The notes: a model not told the origin generated them from the letters alone. Shown: positions 19,446 through 29,287, numbered from the stretch's first letter. The stretch is 64,000 nt of DNA from Corynebacterium oculi (GCF_001412105.1 NZ_LKST01000002.1:620001-684000); one strand, 5' to 3'. Made by a program: numbers and translations.

Positions 19446-21041
19446 CTAGATGCCGCGTCCCCTGGACTTGATGGTTTGGGTGAGCTGCTGGATCTCGTCG
19501 TACGTATCCCGCTTTTCCTGCATCTCCTTGCGGATCTTGCGATCCGCATACATGACGGTGGTGTGATCCTTGCCGCCGAACTGGGCTCCAATGCGCGGCA
19601 AAGAAAGATCAGTGAGTTCCCGGCACAAATACATGGCGAGCTGGCGGGCATGAGCCACCGCGCGGGTTTTACCCACACCACACAGGGCCTCCGTGGTGAT
19701 GCCAAAGTATTCCGCCGTGACCTCAATGATGGTGGTGGGGGTTATTTCCACATCGGCGGCCTCGGGAAGAATATCGCGGAGAGCAATTTCCGCCATGTGC
19801 ATGTCAATCGGCTCATTCGTGAGGGAGGAATACGCGGAAACGCGAATGAGAGCGCCCTCTAGCTCGCGGATCGAGGACTCGAATCGGGAGGCGATAAGCT
19901 CCAAGACGGAGCGATCCACGCGGGTACCGTCAGCCGCCGCTTTTTTCATCAAGATGGCGATGCGGGTTTCCAAATCCGGCGGCTGAATATCCGCTATCAG
20001 GCCGGCCTGGAAGCGGGTGCGCAGGCGATCCTCCAGCGTGGTGAGCTCCTTGGGGGGACGATCCGAGGAAAGGATGATCTGCTTCTCTGCCTGGTGTAAT
20101 GCGTTGAAGGTGTGGAAGAACTCCTCCTGGGTTCCCTCCTTACCCTGGAGGAACTGAATATCGTCCACCATGAGAATATCGAGATTGCGATAACGGCGCT
20201 TAAAAGATTCCTGGCGGTCATCACGAACGGAGTTAATATAATCGTTGGTGAACTCTTCGCTGGAAACGTATTTGATTCTTAAGGTGGGTTGAAGGGCCTT
20301 GGCATAATTTCCGGCGGCGTGGAGAAGATGGGTTTTACCCAGCCCGGAGCCGCCGGAAATGAAGAGGGGATTATAAGCCTGCGCGGGATTTTCCGCGACG
20401 GCCACGGCGGCACCATTAGCGAAACGGTTGGAGGAACCGATCACAAAGGATTCAAAGGTATATTTAGGGTTAAGGGAATTTTCTTTGTTGGGGTTATGCG
20501 CCGGGGTTTCCCGAGGGAGCCGCTGACCGGTGAGCGGCTGCGTGGATTGAGTGGGGTCCATAGAGGTGTGGAGGGCGTGGTGCGCGGCCTCGGTTTGCGG
20601 AGGCTGCGCCGGGGCATGACTGGTTTGCCATTCCTGGCTGCTGCGGTAATACGGCTCGAAGGCCTGGGGGGTGGGTGCGGGCTCCTGCTGAGGGGGCTGC
20701 GCCGCAGGTGCAGGGGCCTGAGAAGCGGAAGGAGCGGTGGCTTCCCCTGCTCGCTGCGGGTCAATGCTGACCGCCAGGCCACAGGGTTGGCTCATGCGCT
20801 CGGAGAATACCTGGGTGATGTACTGGCCCAGCTCATTTTCCACCACGTCCTTGGCCATCTTATGTGGCACAGCAAGGAGCACATAGCCCTGAACGATGGT
20901 GATGGGCTTGGCCAGATTCAAGAATGCCTGTTGGCGGGCGGTGAGCGTGGGGATGGCGGAATCGGGAAGCTCCGCTTGGCGGAGTAGCTCCGCTAGTACC
21001 TCATGCCAGGTGTGGTGCAGCGCCGCGGCGTCGTCTGTCAC
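19446..21041 (-). CDS. dnaA: Chromosomal replication initiator DnaA
   Basis: DnaA binds 9-bp boxes at oriC and opens the duplex. The 531-residue protein shows domain I at about 1-90, a long Pro/Gln/Ala-rich linker at about 95-185, the AAA+ domain with P-loop GGSGLGKT at 230-237 and Walker B MVDDIQFL, and the C-terminal box-binding domain with ARQLAMYLCRELT and GGKDHTTVMYA. The start is GTG 21041, preceded by an AAGGAT site. DnaA boxes on both sides suggest autoregulation. Confidence 0.98.
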   Translation of the reverse strand: MTDDAAALHHTWHEVLAELLRQAELPDSAIPTLTARQQAFLNLAKPITIVQGYVLLAVPHKMAKDVVENELGQYITQVFSERMSQPCGLAVSIDPQRAGEATAPSASQAPAPAAQPPQQEPAPTPQAFEPYYRSSQEWQTSHAPAQPPQTEAAHHALHTSMDPTQSTQPLTGQRLPRETPAHNPNKENSLNPKYTFESFVIGSSNRFANGAAVAVAENPAQAYNPLFISGGSGLGKTHLLHAAGNYAKALQPTLRIKYVSSEEFTNDYINSVRDDRQESFKRRYRNLDILMVDDIQFLQGKEGTQEEFFHTFNALHQAEKQIILSSDRPPKELTTLEDRLRTRFQAGLIADIQPPDLETRIAILMKKAAADGTRVDRSVLELIASRFESSIRELEGALIRVSAYSSLTNEPIDMHMAEIALRDILPEAADVEITPTTIIEVTAEYFGITTEALCGVGKTRAVAHARQLAMYLCRELTDLSLPRIGAQFGGKDHTTVMYADRKIRKEMQEKRDTYDEIQQLTQTIKSRGRGI

Positions 21042-21234
21042 TGGTGTTCTTATCCTTTGGTGCCTCTAGTAACCGTCAAAATTCTTGTGAGTAAACGGGT
21101 GGAAGCACCCACTTAAGCTTCTATCTTCATACGTAAGTGGGGTGCGGCTGTTGATGGAGGAAACTTGTCATTCACCGCTTCCTCCACAAGCCGAATGGTG
21201 CCGTGCCCTGGTCTTCCACATAGTTACTCACACC

Positions 21235-21376
21235 TGTGGATAACTCTACGTCATGGGGTTATCCACAGCCTATCCTCGCCCCTGTGAATAGCGACACCCC
21301 GGCGAAGAAGCTCTCTGACCAGGTATTTTTAGGTCTGAGCTGCATTCTCTCAAGGTGAGGTTGAGAGTTATCCACA
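21235..21376. other. oriC: oriC region II (dnaA upstream): DnaA boxes
   Basis: Three perfect DnaA boxes lie at 21235-21243 (minus), 21259-21267 (plus) and 21368-21376 (plus), the first two forming a close inverted pair. They lie in the dnaA-rpmH intergenic region and overlap the likely dnaA promoter area, so they may serve both initiation and dnaA repression. Confidence 0.8.
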
Positions 21377-21606
21377 GGGGTGAGCTTTCCTCAGGTGTGA
21401 AAACTGTGATTGCCGATCCACTTCTACACGCTTCCCTGTGGAATTGTCTAGGTACAAAAGAGCCAACTTTCGGGGAGTCGAGGGCGGCCGAAGAATGACA
21501 TGTTTTCCCGCTGGTGAGTCCGGGTGGGAAGAGCGCAGAACCGAAAATACGAAGAATGTGATTCCGGGGGTACCTGATAGATCGGGCGATAAGGTGACAC
21601 GTCGAT

Positions 21607-21636
21607 TTGTTCCGGGGTTGAGCGCTCGCGTATCCT
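21607..21636 (+). promoter_or_regulatory. Candidate rpmH promoter and long leader
   Basis: TTGTTC (21607-21612) and TATCCT (21631-21636) are spaced by 18 bp. If used, the rpmH mRNA would have a leader of about 270 nt. That leader contains no gene but has small stems (for example CCAAC-AG-GTTGG near 21833-21844). This is a motif match only. Confidence 0.3.
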
Positions 21637-21912
21637 TTATTCGTCTGTTACATCCGTGGAGGCACACCCAGCCCTGCGCATGTACCTAAGTGAGAGCGAC
21701 ACGCGCCGATCATGTTTGCGCGCGCAACCAGACATGGCTGTGCGCCGTAGGCAGGAGTGCGACGCTGTGTACGGCGGCCGGAGCAGGGGTTAACCCTGGA
21801 CAACAATTCCGGCGGCTGTCTCTCAGGAACCAACCAACAGGTTGGCCGATGAAAGCCCGGTGGGTGGCGCGAAGCCGTCGGCCGACATGCACATACTTGA
21901 GGAGAATGAAAA

Positions 21913-22056
21913 GTGGCAAAAGGTAAGCGCACTTTCCAGCCCAATAACCGTCGTCGTTCGCGCAAGCACGGCTTCCGCACCCGTATGCGCACCCGCGCCG
22001 GTCGCGCCATCGTGGCGGCTCGTCGCCGTAAGGGCCGCGCCAAGCTCACCGCTTAA
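21913..22056 (+). CDS. rpmH: 50S ribosomal protein L34
   Basis: This 47-residue, very basic protein reads [15 protein letters not shown] and continues with the L34 core [14 protein letters not shown]. The start is GTG 21913, with GGAG 9-12 nt upstream. It heads the rpmH-rnpA-yidD-yidC cluster. Confidence 0.97.
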   Translation: MAKGKRTFQPNNRRRSRKHGFRTRMRTRAGRAIVAARRRKGRAKLTA

Positions 22057-22067
22057 GGTTCGTCGGG

Positions 22068-22463
22068 GTGCTTCCCGCGAAGCATAAGCTGACCTCGTCC
22101 AGGCAATTTCGGCACACCATAAGCCTGGGGTGGCGTGTGGGAAGCCGCACTGTGGTTCTCCACGTCTGGGAGGGGGAACCCAGTGGGGAGATCGCTCGAG
22201 TAGGCGGCCCCCGCTTTGGGCTTGTGGTATCTAAGGCCGTTGGGAACGCTGTGGCTCGTCACCGCGTTTCCCGACGGCTTCGTCATATCTGCCTTAACCT
22301 AGCGGCGGAGATGAATCCGCGCACTCAGGTGGTAGTGCGAGCCCTACCCGCCGCCGGAGAGGCAAGTTCTGAGGTTCTGGAGCGGGATATTCGCAAGGCC
22401 TGGAAAAAGGCAGCACGGAAAGCTCAGGAAGCCCGGGAAATTCCACAGCCGGGTGCGCGATGA
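22068..22463 (+). CDS. rnpA: Ribonuclease P protein component
   Basis: This basic 131-residue protein cofactor helps the RNase P RNA cleave tRNA 5' leaders. The family motif is visible as [15 protein letters not shown] (usually RNxxKRxxR-like). The gene starts with GTG 11 bp after rpmH. Its last bases overlap the yidD start. Confidence 0.95.
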   Translation: MLPAKHKLTSSRQFRHTISLGWRVGSRTVVLHVWEGEPSGEIARVGGPRFGLVVSKAVGNAVARHRVSRRLRHICLNLAAEMNPRTQVVVRALPAAGEASSEVLERDIRKAWKKAARKAQEAREIPQPGAR

Positions 22464-22774
22464 GGGACGCTGAGCCGCCGAGGCGGATGGAAAAGCGGGA
22501 TCACGGGGGCGTCGATAAGCAAAGCTCCGTGGCCGCGCGAATCCTCATCGGTGCGGTGCGCTTTTACCAAATCTATCTTTCACCCCTTAAAATGGGTTCA
22601 ACCTGCCGCTTCGAACCAAGTTGCAGCGCTTATGCCCTGGAGGCTTGCAGGAGTCACGGGGCATGGCGCGGCGCGCTTTTGAGTTGCGCCCGGTTATCCA
22701 AGTGTGGCCCCTGGCATCCTGGAGGATACGATCCCGTTCCTTCCTATGTGTGGGGGCACGGCACGCGGGGATAA
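22460..22774 (+). CDS. yidD: Membrane protein insertion efficiency factor YidD
   Basis: This 104-residue protein carries the YidD core [27 protein letters not shown] with its conserved cysteines, then GGYDPVP. It supports YidC-dependent membrane insertion. ATG 22460 overlaps the rnpA stop (ATGA). The N-terminal 25 residues ([17 protein letters not shown]) are extra and carry a copy of the GCTTATCGACG motif on the other strand. Confidence 0.93.
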   Translation: MRDAEPPRRMEKRDHGGVDKQSSVAARILIGAVRFYQIYLSPLKMGSTCRFEPSCSAYALEACRSHGAWRGALLSCARLSKCGPWHPGGYDPVPSYVWGHGTRG

Positions 22775-22834
22775 CTTGGGCACGGAGCGCCTGTTTCCTA
22801 CAATCACCAACCACACCAGGAGTTTGGACGTACA

Positions 22835-23788
22835 GTGCTCAACTTCATTTACTGGCCGATTTCTGCGGTCCTGTGGTTCTGGCACAAGATTTTCGCCTAT
22901 CCCTTCGGGGCGGATTCCGCGGTGGCGTGGATTCTGGCGATCATGTTCCTAACCTTTACGCTGCGTCTTTTGCTGTTTAAGCCGATGGTGAACCAAATGC
23001 GGTCCACGGTAAAAATGCAGAAGTTCGCCCCGCAGATGCAGGCCATTCGAGAAAAATATAAGAATGACCAGCAGAAAATGATGGAGGAAACCCGCAAGCT
23101 CCAAAAGGAGATGGGCGTGAATCCCCTCGCCGGCTGCCTGCCGGTGCTGGCGCAGTTCCCCGTGTTCATTGGTCTGTTCCACGTGCTGCGCTCCTTCAAC
23201 CGCACGGGCAGCGACGTGGGGCTGACGGTGGAACAAAACCGCCTTACCCCCAACTACATCTTCAGCGCCGAAGATGTGCAGTCCTTCCTGGACTCTAATC
23301 TTTTTGGTGTGCCGCTGTCCGCATACATCAGCATGCCCTCGGAGATGTTTGCCGCCTTCCCCAACGCGGAAGGCCTCACCCGGGGAACGATCATCGCCGT
23401 GGCGGCCCCGCTCATCATCATGATCGTGCTGGGAACGCACTTTAACGCTCGTCTTTCCGTGGAGCGCCAGGAGGCCCGTCGTGCCTCCGGGAAGCAGCAG
23501 GCCCCGGCCTCCGAGCAGGCGGCCATGCAGATGAACATGATGAACCGCATGATGCTTTGGGTCATGCCCGCCACGATCCTGTTCACCGGCTTTATCTGGC
23601 ACATCGGGCTGCTCTTCTACATGGTGGCCAATAACCTGTGGACCTTCTTCCAGAACCGCTACATCTTTAGCAAGCTCGACAGGGAGGAAGAGGCCGAGGA
23701 AGCAGCCATCAAGGAGGCCAAGCGGGCGACGGCCCCCAAGCCCGGCGTGAAGCCCAATAATCCGAAGAAGAGAGGCAAGAGAGGATAG
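22835..23788 (+). CDS. yidC: Membrane protein insertase YidC
   Basis: This 317-residue insertase has the YidC/Oxa1 pattern: an N-terminal membrane segment, the helix with TLRLLLFKP bearing the groove arginine, an amphipathic coiled region (QMQAIREKYKNDQQKMMEE), the GCLPVLAQFPVFIGLFHVL segment and two later membrane helices. The tail is Lys-rich. The start is GTG 22835. Confidence 0.96.
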   Translation: MLNFIYWPISAVLWFWHKIFAYPFGADSAVAWILAIMFLTFTLRLLLFKPMVNQMRSTVKMQKFAPQMQAIREKYKNDQQKMMEETRKLQKEMGVNPLAGCLPVLAQFPVFIGLFHVLRSFNRTGSDVGLTVEQNRLTPNYIFSAEDVQSFLDSNLFGVPLSAYISMPSEMFAAFPNAEGLTRGTIIAVAAPLIIMIVLGTHFNARLSVERQEARRASGKQQAPASEQAAMQMNMMNRMMLWVMPATILFTGFIWHIGLLFYMVANNLWTFFQNRYIFSKLDREEEAEEAAIKEAKRATAPKPGVKPNNPKKRGKRG

Positions 23789-23813
23789 TTCTTCTGTTCC
23801 TCCAGGTTCTTCC

Positions 23814-23851
23814 AAGCGGCGGTCTTTTGTTGAGGCCGCCGCTTTGCTTTT
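23814..23851 (+). terminator. Terminator after yidC
   Basis: AAGCGGCGGTC pairs with GGCCGCCGCTT around a 9-nt loop and is followed by TGCTTTT. It lies 26 bp after the yidC stop and ends the rpmH-yidC transcript. Confidence 0.75.
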
Positions 23852-24209
23852 ACTTCCCTGTCCTGCGCCGTTGTGTGTCACGATCTGTCTTTGTTTGTCG
23901 CGGGGTATCGCTTCACCGTGGAGTGAGTGAAGGGGTAGAGCCACAGGCAGAAGTTCAACCTAGTCCGACGCCCGTGACCTCGTTGAGGTGGCGGGCGCTG
24001 ACTCGTGCGGCTGATAGTCTTTTCTCATTGACCGGTGGCCGTTGATGGACGGTTGGTTAGCCCGAGGATCACGATGACCCGGGTGCGCCAGTCATCGGCA
24101 TCTTTCCTGCGATTGTGCTTGGTAAGGGCAATCTAGAAAAGATGTTCGGCCACCGACGGGCGGTGACGTCCACCTACGGAATCTGCACGACCCAAGCACG
24201 AGAGCAAGG
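23852..24209. other. Gene-free stretch between yidC and rsmG
   Basis: I see no credible open reading frame here. Many bacteria carry jag (a KH/R3H RNA-binding protein) at this position, and no R3H-like peptide could be found in any frame. It presumably contains the rsmG promoter. Confidence 0.5.
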
Positions 24210-24866
24210 ATGTTTCACGTGAAACCAAGCGATTTTCCCGCGCCACCGCCCGCCGCCGAGCGGATCTTTGGTGAGAATGTAGAAAAAGCGGTGGCCTATC
24301 ACCTCTCCCTGGCCACGGTGGGATCGCAACGAGGTTTCATTGGCCCACGCGAGGTGCCGCGCCTGTGGGATCGGCACGTGCTTAATTGTGCGGTGATCGG
24401 CGAGGTAATGCCGGAGGAGGCCTCCGTGATTGATGTGGGATCGGGCGCGGGGCTCCCCGGCATCCCCTTAGCTCTAGCGCGTCCCGATCTGCGGATCACC
24501 TTGGTGGAACCCCTGCTTAAACGCTCGGTGTATCTAGGCGAGGTGATTGAGCAATTGGAGTTGAGCAACGCGCGGGTGGTGCGTGGCCGCGCAGAGGAGA
24601 AGGCCTTGCGTGCCAAGGTGGGTAAGGCCGAGGTGGTGACCTCCCGCGCGGTGGCTCCTTTGGGTAAACTATGTCAGTGGTCGATGCCCCTGGTGGGTAA
24701 GACGGGGGCGATGATAGCGATGAAGGGGGCCTCAGTGCACGAGGAATTGGAAAGAGACGAACGGCAGATTCGCGCGGCCGGAGGGGGACGCGGCGAGGTC
24801 ATTCAGGTGGGGACCGAATTGCTGCCGGAACCCTCCACCGTGGTGCGGATACCGAAGGTACGTTAG
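24210..24866 (+). CDS. rsmG: 16S rRNA (guanine-N7) methyltransferase RsmG
   Basis: This 218-residue SAM-dependent methyltransferase modifies 16S rRNA at G527. The SAM-binding motif is DVGSGAGLPGIPLA, followed by LVEPLLKRSVYL. ATG 24210 is supported by the AAGG just upstream. A parS site begins at the second base of the start codon, so the protein starts MFHVKPS. It precedes parA as in many bacteria. Confidence 0.95.
   Translation: MFHVKPSDFPAPPPAAERIFGENVEKAVAYHLSLATVGSQRGFIGPREVPRLWDRHVLNCAVIGEVMPEEASVIDVGSGAGLPGIPLALARPDLRITLVEPLLKRSVYLGEVIEQLELSNARVVRGRAEEKALRAKVGKAEVVTSRAVAPLGKLCQWSMPLVGKTGAMIAMKGASVHEELERDERQIRAAGGGRGEVIQVGTELLPEPSTVVRIPKVR
24211..24226. other. parS: parS site 1 (rsmG start)
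   Basis: TGTTTCACGTGAAACC matches the 16-bp parS consensus at 15 positions. It overlaps the rsmG start codon and encodes FHVK. Confidence 0.9.
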
Positions 24867-25006
24867 GCCTCAGAGAGGTTCCTGGAATGCCCTCGCGGGG
24901 TGTGATGTCAACCCGTCATGAGGATTGCCCAGGAACAAGGAAGCCAGGAGAATGATGCAGGATCATCAAGGACAGGATCGACGAGAAAAAGGGGCGTGCG
25001 TGCGCG

Positions 25007-26014
25007 ATGGTCGATAACGAACAGCACTACCGCGGCGGTGCCTCGGCAATACCGCGGCGGTCACCACTGCCGAGGCCGGAGAAGCCGAGGCTGATCACCA
25101 TCGCCAATCAAAAGGGCGGGGTGGGAAAGACCACCTCCTCGGTGAACCTCGCCGCCGGGCTGGCGGCCTGCGGGCTGAAGGTCCTGGTGATTGACCTTGA
25201 CCCCCAGGGAAACGCCTCCACGGCGATGGGGGTGGAGCATCGCGCGGGCACGGTATCGAGTTACGAGGTGCTCATTGGAGAGGCGACGCCGGAGGAGGCG
25301 CTTCAGGCCTCCCCGCACAGCGAAAATCTCCTGTGCATCCCCGCCACCATCGACCTCGCCGGGGCGGAGATCGAACTGGTATCCATGGTGCGCCGCGAAT
25401 ACCGGCTTTACGACGCCCTCAAGGGCGAGTTCCTGGATCGGTGGGGCTTTGACTTTGTATTTATTGACTGCCCTCCCTCCCTCGGTTTGCTGACGATCAA
25501 CGCCATGACCTTCGTGGAGGAGGTGCTCATACCTATTCAGTGCGAGTACTACGCGCTGGAAGGGGTGGGGCAGCTGCTCAATAACATCTCCATGATCCGC
25601 CAGCACCTCAACCCGCAACTGCACATCTCCGCGATCCTGCTCACGATGTATGACGCCCGCACCAAACTCTCGGAACAAGTGGTGGGCGAGGTCAAGGAGC
25701 ACTTTGGCGATGTGACCCTGCGGACGGTGATACCGCGTTCGGTCAAGGTATCCGAGGCCCCGGGCTATGGGATGCCCGTGCTGGCCTACGATCCCTCCTC
25801 GCGGGGGGCCATGGCGTACGTGGCGGCCGCGGAGGAGTTTGCTGTGCGGGGGGATTACGTTCCCGCCGAGGGGACGGGGCCGATCGGGGTGAGCCCGCAG
25901 ACCGCCCAGCGCCTGGCAGGTCTGGCAGATCAGAGTGAGCAGGGTGGCCCGACCGACCCGGCCGGAGGCGCGAGGGCCGCGTCCGCCGGGGCCGCACAGG
26001 AAGAAAGGGAGTAA
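25007..26014 (+). CDS. parA: Chromosome-partitioning ATPase ParA
   Basis: This 335-residue deviant Walker ATPase moves ParB-origin complexes. The Walker A motif is KGGVGKTT at residues 36-43, and the switch and Walker B regions are LDPQGNAS and FVFIDCPPS. The C-terminal 50 residues are Gly/Ala-rich. No strong ribosome binding site precedes ATG 25007. parB follows after 5 bp. The 140-bp upstream gap contains a GTTCCTGG/CCAGGAAC inverted repeat (24878-24885 and 24929-24936). Confidence 0.96.
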   Translation: MVDNEQHYRGGASAIPRRSPLPRPEKPRLITIANQKGGVGKTTSSVNLAAGLAACGLKVLVIDLDPQGNASTAMGVEHRAGTVSSYEVLIGEATPEEALQASPHSENLLCIPATIDLAGAEIELVSMVRREYRLYDALKGEFLDRWGFDFVFIDCPPSLGLLTINAMTFVEEVLIPIQCEYYALEGVGQLLNNISMIRQHLNPQLHISAILLTMYDARTKLSEQVVGEVKEHFGDVTLRTVIPRSVKVSEAPGYGMPVLAYDPSSRGAMAYVAAAEEFAVRGDYVPAEGTGPIGVSPQTAQRLAGLADQSEQGGPTDPAGGARAASAGAAQEERE

Positions 26015-26019
26015 ACGAT

Positions 26020-27099
26020 TTGTCTTCGCAGGAAACTCGCAAGGGCGGCTTGGGTAGGGGCCTCGGCGCCTTGATTCCCCAGGGGCCCTCCAAGCCCCGG
26101 CTTTCTGATTCCGCGGCGGACGCGATCATCGGAACGGGTCTGCCGCGCCGCCGTGGGCAAGATTCCGCGGCGGCCGATGGTTCTCCGGCGAGGGAGGGCG
26201 TTTCACGTGAAACATCTGGGCGTTCGAGCCTCCCTCCCTTAATCGCCCAGGCGGGGAGGCGGGAGGCCGCCACTCCCCCGCCGGGTAATGACTTTGGAGC
26301 CTCCTATCGGGAAATCCCCATCGGGGAGATCATGCCGAACGAGAAGCAGCCTAGGCAGGTCTTTGACGAGGAGGCCTTGGACGAGCTGGTTCACTCCATC
26401 AGGGAGTTTGGGCTTCTCCAACCGATCGTGGTGCGCCGCGCTGCGGACGATAGCGGCTACGAGATCATCATGGGCGAGCGCCGCTGGCGCGCGGCCAGTA
26501 AGGCCGGTCTGGGAGTGATCCCGGCCATCGTGCGCGAGACCGATGACGGCGACATGTTGCGTGACGCCCTGCTGGAGAATATCCACCGCGTACAGCTCAA
26601 CCCATTGGAAGAGGGGGCGGCGTACAAGCAACTTCTGGAGGAGTTTGGGGTCACCCAGGAGCAACTGGCGCAGCGCCTGGGGCGCAGCCGTCCCACGATC
26701 ACCAACACGATTCGCCTGCTTTCTTTGCCGCTCCCCGTGCAGTCCAAGGTCGCCGCCGGGGTGCTTTCCGCGGGCCACGCGCGAGCCCTCATGGGCCTGA
26801 AAACGGGCGAGGAGGATCAAGAGCATCTGGCCGAGCGGATCGTGGCGGAGGGGCTTTCCGTGCGCGCCACGGAAGAGGCCGTGACGCTGCTCAACAACGG
26901 GCACGCACAGGCCCCCAAAGCCAAGCGTGCCCCCCTCCCCCAGCCCGAGCACTTCACCCGCACGGCGGAGCGCCTGGGAGATCGCTGGGACACCAAGGTG
27001 ACCGTGACCATGGGCAAGCGCAAGGGGAAGATGGTGGTGGAATTTGGCGATCAAGAGGACTTTGAGCGCATCCTCGCCCTCATCGAGGGGCGCGGTTAG
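26020..27099 (+). CDS. parB: Chromosome-partitioning protein ParB
   Basis: This 359-residue CTP-dependent DNA clamp loads at parS and spreads. It begins with the ParA-interacting [13 protein letters not shown] peptide, has a variable linker, the CTP/ParB core with GERRWRAA and [14 protein letters not shown], a helix-turn-helix ([18 protein letters not shown]) and a C-terminal dimerisation domain. The start codon is TTG 26020 with a GGGAG site. A parS site lies inside the gene and encodes GVSRET. Confidence 0.97.
   Translation: MSSQETRKGGLGRGLGALIPQGPSKPRLSDSAADAIIGTGLPRRRGQDSAAADGSPAREGVSRETSGRSSLPPLIAQAGRREAATPPPGNDFGASYREIPIGEIMPNEKQPRQVFDEEALDELVHSIREFGLLQPIVVRRAADDSGYEIIMGERRWRAASKAGLGVIPAIVRETDDGDMLRDALLENIHRVQLNPLEEGAAYKQLLEEFGVTQEQLAQRLGRSRPTITNTIRLLSLPLPVQSKVAAGVLSAGHARALMGLKTGEEDQEHLAERIVAEGLSVRATEEAVTLLNNGHAQAPKAKRAPLPQPEHFTRTAERLGDRWDTKVTVTMGKRKGKMVVEFGDQEDFERILALIEGRG
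26199..26214. other. parS: parS site 2 (inside parB)
   Basis: CGTTTCACGTGAAACA matches parS at 15 of 16 positions and lies in the variable linker of parB. Confidence 0.9.
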
Positions 27100-27113
27100 C
27101 GCGTCATAGGGCC

Positions 27114-27725
27114 ATGAGCGCTGAGCTGCACCGGATCACGCAGGATTCCTTTGCCTTTCTGCTTCCCAAGGCCGTGCGCAGCGTGTTCTGGGAGGTCGAG
27201 CCGGAGAGCGCCGCGCGGGTGAGGGAGCGCGGCGAGGAGCGCTTTGAAAAGGAAGCCTGGCTCTCCTCGGTGCTTCTGGACTCCCCCGGCTGCGGATTCT
27301 ATCTCTGGGACGAGTGCCCCCTGGCCACGCTCTTTTATTGCTCCCCCGCCCAGGCTCCCGGGGCGACGCAATTGCCCACCGCGCCGGTGAGCGCGGACGC
27401 CATGCTGATGACGTCTCTGCACATGGCTCCTGGCTGGGAGGGCACGGGGATGGAGGCGGTGCTGATTGATGCCGCGATCATGGATCTGGTGGTGGAGGGC
27501 ACCGCCCCGGCGGTGGAGGCCTTTGGCCTGCGTGCCGCCGAGGCGGCGGAACCGCTGCTGAGCCAGGTAGAGGAGATGGGAATCATCGGCGTGGAGGCCC
27601 TGGAGGCGGCGGGATTCCGGGTGGTAAAGGAGCACCCGGTGTTCCCTCGTCTGCGCCTGGAACTTCCCCCCGAAAGAGAACTGCTGGTGGCCTGGGAGGC
27701 CCAGCCGGTGCGGGCCTCGGCCTAA
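27114..27725 (+). CDS. GNAT-like protein downstream of parB
   Basis: This 203-residue protein has the position and pattern of the acetyltransferase-like gene found between parB and cwlM in Mycobacteriales. It includes a central strand-helix region (MLMTSLHMAPGWEGTGMEAVLIDAAIMDLV) resembling the GNAT cofactor area. The acyl acceptor is unknown. It starts 14 bp after parB and overlaps the convergent cwlM end by 4 bp. Confidence 0.6.
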   Translation: MSAELHRITQDSFAFLLPKAVRSVFWEVEPESAARVRERGEERFEKEAWLSSVLLDSPGCGFYLWDECPLATLFYCSPAQAPGATQLPTAPVSADAMLMTSLHMAPGWEGTGMEAVLIDAAIMDLVVEGTAPAVEAFGLRAAEAAEPLLSQVEEMGIIGVEALEAAGFRVVKEHPVFPRLRLELPPERELLVAWEAQPVRASA

Positions 27726-28915
27726 AAGGCCCGCTGCTCGGCCTCCAGCAGCTCGGCAAAGCGATAGGTGCCGGTGGGTTGATTATCGTCCTCCAGCAGG
27801 TACAGGCGCTTCACGGCCACCACGATCGCCTCAGCGATGGCGTCCCGGCTGGCGGGATTGGTCATCACGGCCACGTCCTCTGGGTTGCTGAGGTATCCCG
27901 CCACCACCTCCACCGTGGGGGCCTTGGTGAAGCGCAGAATCTCCCAGGTGCGGGCGTGATTGCCGCAGTTCTGGAGCGCGGTACGGGCCACGATCTCGCG
28001 CTGAATAAACCCGGAGAGGGTTTCCCCCGTGAGTGAACTAGACCCTACCTCGGAACCGAAGTAGAAGGTGGCCACCCCGGAGGCCTTCTCATTGGGGTAG
28101 CTATCGCACTGCAAGGAGATCACCATGTCCGCGCCGAAGGCGTTGGCCATGTCCGCGCGATCCTTGGTGGAAGGGTTATCCATGCGGGGCCGGGAGAGGA
28201 TGGTTTCCATGCCGATGGCCCGCATGCGATCCTGCACGCGAGTGGCAAGGTCCCACAGGATCTCCTCCTCGGTGATGCTGCCGTAGCGGCCCTGCACCAC
28301 CTGCCCGGTGCTCCTGCCGCCCAGGGCGGGATCAATCACCACGCGCTTGCCCGCCAGGTGCGGCCCGGCCTGGCGCATGTCCTCGCGTTCCCGGATGGCC
28401 TGGGCCGAGCCGCCGCGGATGCGCCGGCCCAGAAGGTTGAGGGCGCGGATGGTATCTGGGCCGCAGACGCCATCGGGATCCAGGCCGCCGTTGATCTGGT
28501 AGCTCAGCAGGGCGTAATTGGTATCCGCCCCGAAGTGGCCGTCCAAGCGGCTGGAATAAAAGCCCAGTTCCTGTAGGTGCTCCTGGAGCTGCACCACGTC
28601 ATCGCCCACCAGGGGGTTGTCCTCCTGGTAGGTGAGGGGCCGGGCACCGAGGGTGTAGGAAGCCCCGCGCATCTCGCGCAGCGTGGTGTCGTCGATAGCC
28701 CCGGTGGGCAGGATGCCGCGCGATTGCTGGAAGGCCTTAACCACCTCGGCCAGGGGAGCGTCGAAGTAAGTGTCGGCATCGTTGAACTGCTGGGAATCGC
28801 CGGTGGTGGGGCGAACGTCTCCCGAATAGCTCTGGAGCAGACCGAGGCGCGCAAGGGTAACGCGAGCCTCGGCGACGCGCGGGCTGCGGTCACCGACCCG
28901 GAGTACGTCCGCCAC
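27722..28915 (-). CDS. cwlM: CwlM: peptidoglycan-binding / amidase-3-fold regulator
   Basis: This 397-residue protein has two peptidoglycan-binding-type helical repeats (about 1-85 and 100-165) followed by an Amidase_3 fold (about 190-385). There is no signal peptide, so it should be cytoplasmic. In mycobacteria CwlM is a PknB-regulated activator of MurA rather than a hydrolase. Consistent with that, the zinc-ligand positions look altered here: the usual IDPGHGG is IDPALGG and the usual SIHAN-like segment is SLQCDS, while the late E-containing VEVVAGYLSNPED is kept. The start is GTG 28915 with AGGAAGGA upstream. Confidence 0.85.
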   Translation of the reverse strand: MADVLRVGDRSPRVAEARVTLARLGLLQSYSGDVRPTTGDSQQFNDADTYFDAPLAEVVKAFQQSRGILPTGAIDDTTLREMRGASYTLGARPLTYQEDNPLVGDDVVQLQEHLQELGFYSSRLDGHFGADTNYALLSYQINGGLDPDGVCGPDTIRALNLLGRRIRGGSAQAIREREDMRQAGPHLAGKRVVIDPALGGRSTGQVVQGRYGSITEEEILWDLATRVQDRMRAIGMETILSRPRMDNPSTKDRADMANAFGADMVISLQCDSYPNEKASGVATFYFGSEVGSSSLTGETLSGFIQREIVARTALQNCGNHARTWEILRFTKAPTVEVVAGYLSNPEDVAVMTNPASRDAIAEAIVVAVKRLYLLEDDNQPTGTYRFAELLEAEQRAF

Positions 28916-28963
28916 GTGAGTCCTTCCTAAAAATAAATGTTGTCAACTCAACCAGAGTAGCAG

Positions 28964-29287
28964 TTAGAGCACGGAATCGAGCTTTTCCGCAATGTCCGCC
29001 TTGGGGCGGGCACCCACGATCTGATCCACCTTCTTGCCGTCCTTGAAGAGCAGCAAGGAGGGGATCGACATGATCTGGAACATGGCCCCGAGGGCGCGTT
29101 CGGAATCCACGTCCACCTTGACGATCTTGAGGCGGTCCCCGTATTCCTGGGCTAGCTCCTCCAACACCGGGGTGAGTTTGGTACAGGGACCGCACCATTG
29201 GGCCCAGAAGTCCACCAGGACGGGTACCTCCGACTCGATGACGGTGGAGCGGAAAGACTCCTGAGTCACGCTGATGAGGCTGGACAT
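28964..29287 (-). CDS. trxA: Thioredoxin
   Basis: This 107-residue thioredoxin has the active site WCGPC (Cys32, Cys35) and the cis-Pro segment MSIPSLLLF. It is reduced by the adjacent TrxB. ATG 29287 has a GGAGGAG site. It lies 41 bp downstream of trxB on the same strand. Confidence 0.97.
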   Translation of the reverse strand: MSSLISVTQESFRSTVIESEVPVLVDFWAQWCGPCTKLTPVLEELAQEYGDRLKIVKVDVDSERALGAMFQIMSIPSLLLFKDGKKVDQIVGARPKADIAEKLDSVL

